64,000 bases of DNA from Tetracladium setigerum (lineage: Eukaryota; Ascomycota; Leotiomycetes; Helotiales): positions 3,658,001 through 3,722,000 of the forward strand of contig PZJY01000002.1 of assembly GCA_031472005.1 (NCBI GenBank), in the 5' to 3' direction. Position numbers and translations under genes: made by a program. Position 1 is the first letter of the stretch. The number at the start of each line of letters is the position of its first letter. This document shows, piece after piece, positions 57,993 to 64,000 of this stretch. The notes beneath the pieces were generated by a model. That model did no database searches, was not told where the DNA came from, and saw only the letters and a list, made by a program, of their open reading frames with translations.

Positions 57993-58527
57993 GCTGGGCA
58001 ATTGTTGACGAAGTCAATGGTAACTGGGGTGAATTGGTATTTCTATAGCTGCTGGTGTGATGCGACGCGTTATTGCGCTGTGGTTCTGTTCGAGATTGCT
58101 GGTGTTGTTCACCCGGATCAAGAGTCGAGGTCGAGGTCGAGGCTTCGAAAATTATATCTAAGCGAGCTTATGATTGGTCGCGTGAGAGCTCTGTGGTATA
58201 GAACCCCAATCAATACACATCCAACATAACTTCTGAAATTCAAAAATCCAATGCGATTTTCTGTTAGTCGTCCATATACTCCACAATTCCTTCGATTCAT
58301 TGAGAATGTTTGGAATCAAGCTCATGATGTGGATATCTCGTTGCTGACATCCGGACGTAATCTCAGCCGCGTCCAGCCTTCCCCGAAATGCCATGACCTC
58401 ATTGGCTTTAGCAACCCTTCAGGTTTCTACCTCAGTCTCCTGATTCTTTGCGACAACGACAATCCAGCATCTTACTCCAAAGCCATGCTCCAAGAGTTCT
58501 AAGACCGGTCGGCCAGCTGCAGCAAAG
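57993..58527. promoter_or_regulatory. Divergent promoter, EMI1 / YME2
   Basis: A 535-bp gap between two start codons on opposite strands, both for mitochondrial proteins, so co-regulation is possible. A GAGGTCGAGGTCGAGG repeat lies at 58125-58142. Confidence 0.5.
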
Positions 58528-61129
58528 ATGCAGTCTACACGACGGGTTGTCTTCAATCCAACCAGAATCTCATGGTTACAACCTCCCCAACCACAACGGC
58601 AATTCTACACTCAAGGTCGAACAGGAATATGGAGAAGCGCTACTACAGCACAGAGATGGGGAGGTATCCGGAGGGAGACTACACAGGCAGGCGACGATAA
58701 GACGGGGCATATCACAGCACTTCCAAATGAAGGCATACTTTTTATAGACAGTTCGTCTTGTCTTCTCTTTCGTCGCACTAACAAGCTAACTATTGATAGA
58801 CCTTTACCCACAGAAGCTCAATTGGATTTCAAGGTCGCCATTCCAGATTAATCGAAGTTTACCCGATATACTCACAAAATTCAACAACAGCACCTCCTTA
58901 TCTCCATATGATCCCCTAAGTTTGGTAAAGAAGGCGATGCCATCTGCCGTTCCTATGGAGGTCAAGGAGATCCTACCCAGACTAAAGGATGGCGGCGCAT
59001 TCGTCAAGTTTCAGTATGCTGAAGGACATACTGCAAAGGAGATTGAGGGCGCAATAGGCAAATATCTAAAGGACAATCCGGTGAAGCCGTGGTGGAATCC
59101 ATTCCGGAGGATAAGGTCGAGCTTGGTGGTTGGGAAGCCATGGGTGGAGGATCTCTATCGCGTTCCAAGTAATAGGATCAAGGTGGAGTTTGTACCAACA
59201 GCTCCAGGCGGAGAAGCTGCAGAGCTATCGCAAGAGACGCTGTTTAGTTTGTTTCGGAGATACGGGAAGTTGGCGGATATTATCCCGCAGCCCTCAGATT
59301 CGAAGGTAATGCCAAAATATGCATACCTTGAATTTAGCAAACTAAGACACGCGATTATGGCCAAGAACTGCGTTCATGGGTTCATAGTGTCGGAGGAAGC
59401 AGGAGGTGGAACAGCTGGCACCCTACTTCGACTGTCTTTCGAGCAAAAGGCAAAAACACACTGGATCTGGAACTGGCTCGCAAACCATCCAAGGGTAGTG
59501 ATTCCAGCAGTTGCTGCCTTGCTCACAACGTTCACTCTGGCTGTATTCGACCCTATTCGGACCTTCTTCATTAAGGCGCATATCGACCATGCTTTCAATC
59601 TCAAGGACAACAAGGTCTACAAATGGTTTAAGAGCCAAGCGTCGGATATTTTTGCTCAATTTCATCATCGACAAGAAGACGTCAGTTTAGAAGCAATTTG
59701 GGATGACCGAAAGGAGTTTATTGATCAGATGCAAACTTGGTTGATGGAGACTGCCGATACGTTCATCGTTGTTCAGGGCCCAAGAGGATCTGGCAAGAAA
59801 GAGCTGATCATGGATCAGGCTTTGAAGGGGAGGAAGAATGTTCTGTTCATCGATTGCAAACCAATCCAAGAAGCACGCGGTGACAGCGCAACAATCTCTG
59901 CAGCTGCAAAAGCTGTTGGATACCGCCCTGTGTTTTCTTGGATGAACAGTATCAGTAGCTTGGTAGACCTCGCTGCTCAAGGTACCATTGGTGTTAAGTC
60001 CGGATTCAGCGAAACGCTCGATGCTCAGCTCGGAAAGATTTGGCAAAACACAGCTACTGCCTTACAACAAGTGGCGCTTGCGCACCGGGATAAACACGAC
60101 AAGGATGCCAATTTGTCCGACGATGACTGGCTAGAAGCCCATGCCGAGTGTAGACCAGTTGTCGTTATTGACAATTTCCTACACAGGAATGAAGATAATA
60201 CTCTTGTGTATGACAAGCTTGCAGACTGGGCGGCGAGTTTGACAACAGCAAATGTTGCTCATGTCATTTTCCTCACCAACGATATGTCTTATTCGAAATC
60301 ACTGAGCAAAGCCTTGCCAGATCGTGTTTTCAGACAGGTTGCTCTTGGCGACATATCTCCAGGTGTGGCGAAGAGATTCGTCAAGTCTCACCTTGAAGCA
60401 GATCAAAAGGACCCCACAGGAAGCGAAGTCGTGCTCACTGGTGCTCAACAAATCAGAGACGTCGAGGAGCTTGATGAAGTTATCGCCATTCTTGGAGGTC
60501 GCTTGACAGATCTGGAATATCTCGCTCGCAGACTTAAGACGGGACAAACTCCCAAGCGAGCCGTTGCAGAAATCATTGAGCAAAGTGCTTCTGAACTCAT
60601 GAAAATGTATCTTCTTACAATTGATAAGAATGAACGCAAGTGGTCGCCAGAGCAGGCCTGGTATCTCATCAAGTCACTTGCTGAACATGAGCATCTCAGA
60701 TACAACGAGGTTCTTCTTTCCAACACATTTTCTTCCTCGCTCACAGCGACAGCCTCAAGCGGGGAGGCTGTGCTTGAAGCACTTTCGGCAGCTGAACTCA
60801 TTTCCATCAAGACTCACAAAGGTCGGCCACAAAGCATCAAAGCCGGCAAGCCAGTTTACCAGGCTGCGTTCAAATTGTTGACCGAAGATCGAGTGCTATG
60901 CAGTCGTCTCAATTTGGGTATCATCACTGAGCTTTCAAAGATTGAGACTAAGAGCATCGATAAGTACGAACAAGAATTGAATCTCCTGGGTCTCTTGCCA
61001 AAGCAGCCCAGAGAGGTAGGACCTAGAATCGAGTTCTTGTTGACGAAGTTGGCAAGCAGTCAACAAAAGGTTGACAAATGGGAGAGGGAAATGGCTAGTT
61101 TGAAGAGGATTTTGATGACGGAAGATTGA
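58528..61129 (+). CDS. YME2: Mitochondrial escape protein 2 (RNA12 domain)
   Basis: Exons 58528-58750 and 58800-61129 give 850 aa, the same as yeast Yme2. A presequence (MQSTRRVVFNPTRISWL) is followed by an RRM-like domain (VEFVPTAPGG...LFSLFRRYGKLADIIPQP...YAYLEFSKLRHAI). A single membrane helix (VVIPAVAALLTTFTLAVF) and the RNA12/AAA-like domain come next, with a P-loop GPRGSGKKEL and VVVIDNFL as Walker B. The C-terminus has a coiled coil (SSQQKVDKWEREMASLK). The protein sits in the inner membrane and influences mitochondrial nucleoids and DNA retention. ATG 58528 is preferred because the sequence from it has presequence character and joins in phase across the 49-nt intron. No frame breaks. 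Confidence 0.93.
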
Positions 61130-62141
61130 ACGGATGGATATACCCAACTCATGTATTATTTCAAATAGCTTTGTCACGACAAAAAAAAGAGAAAATAAAC
61201 TTTTCAGGTTTTTGTTGCAAGTGCACTTGGCAGTGTTTCTATCAGGTCATGATGGCGAGTGCCAGGGAACTCCATGCGACAAGAATAATTGCATTAAAGA
61301 CTTTGACGTTCGAGGGATGCAAGAATCCCGGTAATTTCTCACCCGCTTGGTGCTCGCAGTAGTCTGTTTTTGGAAACACGAGTCAAAGCAGACTTCGTCG
61401 CAAGAGGTTTGACCTCTTCCAAAAGGCTTCTAGAACCAAATGTGTGGTGATTTTTTCTCTTGTTTCATGTACCTGCGTTGTACTTATTATTATTATTTGC
61501 GTTGCTTGCAGAGCTGTCTTGGATACATAACGGCTTTCTATCATTATCCGGATAATCTTGCTTAAGATCGACGAAATATTTCCCCCTCCATACTCGAGTC
61601 ACAGAAACACCCCTCTTCCCACGTTATGGAGATCACCCCGGGAATACCCATGTGCCAATCAGTAACACGGACCTCGATCTCAACTTCTCAGCCATCCTGT
61701 CAAACAACTTCTCTGCATGCATGAGAATGCGACCTGAAACTACGCGATTGCTTCTACACGCTATTCCCCAATAGTAGATCAGTCCGGCCATGCTTGAGAA
61801 TCTACTAACGGTTTCCTTGCAGATCTGAATCTCTGACGAGCAATGGAGCTTGGCCAGAAAATGAGTAGGGATGAGATGTTGAGTGTCTAGGTAGGTGCGT
61901 CTTTCTTTAGCCTTTCTTTAAGTATGGTCTATCCTCTTATTATTTGTCTCTATTTTTGCTTTTGATTCTCGGCTTGCAGATAGATGTTGTCGTTTTTCTG
62001 GATCACTTTTCGTGCATTTCCTTTAAGTGACCCAAACTTCTATTCATAGCACTATAGCACAAGTTGAAGTCTAGGCCCCACACTGCAATACCCTCACTTG
62101 GAATTGTATTGGGTTTTCCTTTTCCTTCTGGTTTCTTCAAG
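61130..62141. promoter_or_regulatory. Intergenic region, promoter of the rhodopsin-like gene
   Basis: About 1 kb. Contains the 3' flank of YME2 and a leader-like pyrimidine-rich stretch after 61900. A CTAGGTAGGTGCG motif lies at 61888. No gene supported. Confidence 0.4.
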
Positions 62142-63914
62142 ATGGCCGATCTTTCGGATACTCAGGTCAGTAGTTGTGAAAAGGAAAATGGTGTGTGAAG
62201 TCAACAAGAGAGTCATGCTGATGAAAACAGTTCCTTCCAGAAGTATGGGCGCTCTACGGTATAGGCGTCGCCGTTATCATTCTTCGCTTTGCCACGAGAA
62301 TAAAGACTGTTGGATTCAAGGGTTTTCAAGGGGATGACTATTTCAGCATTCTTACCTTAGCGTTCTTCACTGTGGATGCTGCAACTGTGCATATAATCTG
62401 TATGTCACACTTCCTAACTACACAACAAAATATAGCTAATGAAGAATGCAATATGAAGTTGGAACAGGAACAAATGTCGAAGCAAGCGCTCTCCTAGCGA
62501 CGAAAAGGTTGACAGAGCAAGAGATTGCAACCTTTGAATTCGGATCCAAACAACAACTTGCCGCCTGGTATTCGTACACGGCGCTCATCTGGACCATGAA
62601 AGCCACAATGCTTTTCTTCTTCCATCGCTTGACGTATGTAATCCACCACCTCTCTGCGAAACACAAAATTGAAGAAGTGGTCTATGCTAACAATCTCTTT
62701 TAGAATTGGACTATGGCAACATAAATATATTAAACCCATTGCAATTATATGCGGGGTTCGTACTTAGGTGTCTTGTCGACGGTTACATTTGGATGTTTTC
62801 CTACCCAGCGAAACTGGCAGTAAGTCTCACTTCATCATTCGTACACAATCCAAAGGAATAAAATCTGACATGAGCATAGAGTAGTGCCAGACCCAGGACG
62901 TACGTTCTCTCTCATCCCCAAGCCCACCTTGGCTTTTCAAACGAGTACTCATAAACCTAACAGAACACTGCACACTTAAACTCCAAAACTTCCTCGTAAC
63001 AGTCATCCTAAACGTCATGTGAGTCAACCATTCCCATCACTACAAACTCTCTTCAAAACCCTCTCTAACAACCCCAACTAGAACCGACGCCTTAATCCTC
63101 GCCATCCCCGTTCCCCTCCTCTGGACCCTCCGTGTCCCCCTCCACCGCAAACTAATCATCTCCCTCCTCCTCTGCTCCGGCCTCTTCGTCATCGCCGCAG
63201 CCATCATCCGCGTCGCCTTAACCCTCGGCCGCAACCCATCTGCAACGAACATCAACCGCTGGGGCGTCCGCGAAACAATCGTCGGAATCGTCACTATCAA
63301 TGCACCCATCCTCCGACCAATGTTCACCGGTGCGTTCTGGACCGGGGGAACGTGGAAAGGTGGCAGCGCTGGCACGGGAGGGGCAGCGTATATACGAAGC
63401 GTTGGTGGTGGGACCGGCGGTATGGGAGGAGGTGGTGGGGGAGTAGAGGATTCGAATTACACTCCGGCAGTGGCAAGAACAACTCGAAAGGCAAAAGCGA
63501 AAAGAAATTAAAACTTGGGTGGAACACTAAATCATCCACCCTGGCTTCATCTAGTCGAAGCATGAAAGATCTGGAATCTGGAGTTGTGGGTGGTGGACAT
63601 AAAAGAGGCAAGAGCTCCGCAACGCTGGTTAGTAGGAGTGTGGAGAGTTTACAATATATCATCCAAAAGGGGAGTGAGCCGGGGAAGAGAGGTAGTATAG
63701 CTAGTCGAAGTGGGGAGGGAGTGAGTCCGGCGATTTGCATAGGCAGGACAGCTTTAATAAGATGCCGCTTGAGGTGAAGGTTGTGACGAGTATTAAGATC
63801 GAGACGGAGATGGTGGATGGATCGCAGGTGGTGGAGCCTGTGAGGGGGGAGGTGCAGAAGAATAGGGAGGAGGAGTGGGAGAGGAATGATGGTTTTGTGC
63901 CCGGGAGGATGTAA
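62142..63914 (+). CDS. Rhodopsin-like (SAT4-type) seven-helix membrane protein
   Basis: Seven exons: 62142-62165, 62231-62399, 62459-62633, 62704-62819, 62880-62899, 62964-63018 and 63082-63914; exon 5 is only 20 nt. Family features: ALYGIGVAVIILRFATRIKT then FQGDDYFSILTLAFF, WTMKATMLFFFHRLT, a C-terminal-half helix set (LQNFLVTVILNVITDALILA; IPVPLLWTLRVPLHRK; LLLCSGLFVIAAAIIRVALT) and VGIVTINAPILRPMF. This is the fungal rhodopsin/SAT4 integral-membrane family (PF20684), of unknown ligand; some members are near pathogenicity genes. The tail is Gly-rich then Ser/basic. Three frame breaks occur, at 62753-62756, 63437-63441 and 63712-63715; one extra G in each gives a continuous protein ending FVPGRM at 63914. 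Confidence 0.8.
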
Positions 63915-64000
63915 TGAGCTAACGCATAGATATACCAAATGTTATTTCGATTTGTATTTCACAGTATTTTCGCTTGCAGAATCACAGTCGCACCAGATTT

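Overview
The window is nuclear DNA of a filamentous ascomycete (Pezizomycotina; the gene families fit Leotiomycetes best, but that rank is an inference). The signs are many short introns (about 49-125 nt, GTRNGT donors, CTAAC-like branch points, YAG acceptors), a lone dispersed 5S rRNA gene, and fungal families such as Spt20, YME2/RNA12, DUF6601, the rhodopsin-like SAT4 family and fungal NLRs. There is no sign of a prokaryote, plasmid or virus, no CRISPR array, and no tRNA or complete transposon that I could recognise.

Layout. 1-3.1 kb: 3' part of an uncharacterised proline-rich protein with five CxxC pairs. 5.1-7 kb: a predicted nucleic-acid deaminase-like protein behind a spliced leader. 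8.4-16.6 kb: NDUFAF3 (complex I assembly), a GNAT acetyltransferase, an alternative NADH dehydrogenase and a YdeI/OmdA protein. 17.4-17.6 kb: relic of a SNF2 ATPase. 18.8-20 kb: fructose-1,6-bisphosphatase. 20.9-22.7 kb: a spliced transcript, probably non-coding, with one box C/D snoRNA in each of six consecutive introns. 23.4-23.6 kb: 5S rRNA. 24.4-27.8 kb: a WDR44/DGR2-like WD40 protein. 29-30 kb: a fungal protoglobin. 31.4-36.7 kb: an alpha/beta-hydrolase-NB-ARC-TPR NLR and a DUF6601 membrane protein. 38.7-41.7 kb: a secreted subtilisin. 44-48.4 kb: poorly known genes, one with internal protein repeats. 51.6-53.2 kb: a secreted GH105 pectin-degrading enzyme. 53.9-61.1 kb: Spt20 (SAGA), Emi1 (twin CX9C) and YME2. 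62.1-63.9 kb: a seven-helix rhodopsin-like protein.

The genes form no single pathway. Several are mitochondrial (NDUFAF3, NDE, Emi1, YME2), several are secreted or surface proteins useful for plant material or the environment (subtilisin, GH105, rhodopsin-like), and one is a probable self/non-self or stress sensor (the NLR).

Two points stand out. First, the intronic snoRNA cluster has very regular geometry, and some guides match conserved rRNA. Second, ten genes carry a break in reading frame that one extra base in a short homopolymer (almost always G/C) would repair. This points to systematic homopolymer under-calling in the assembly rather than to ten pseudogenes, so frames here should be checked before any gene is called broken.
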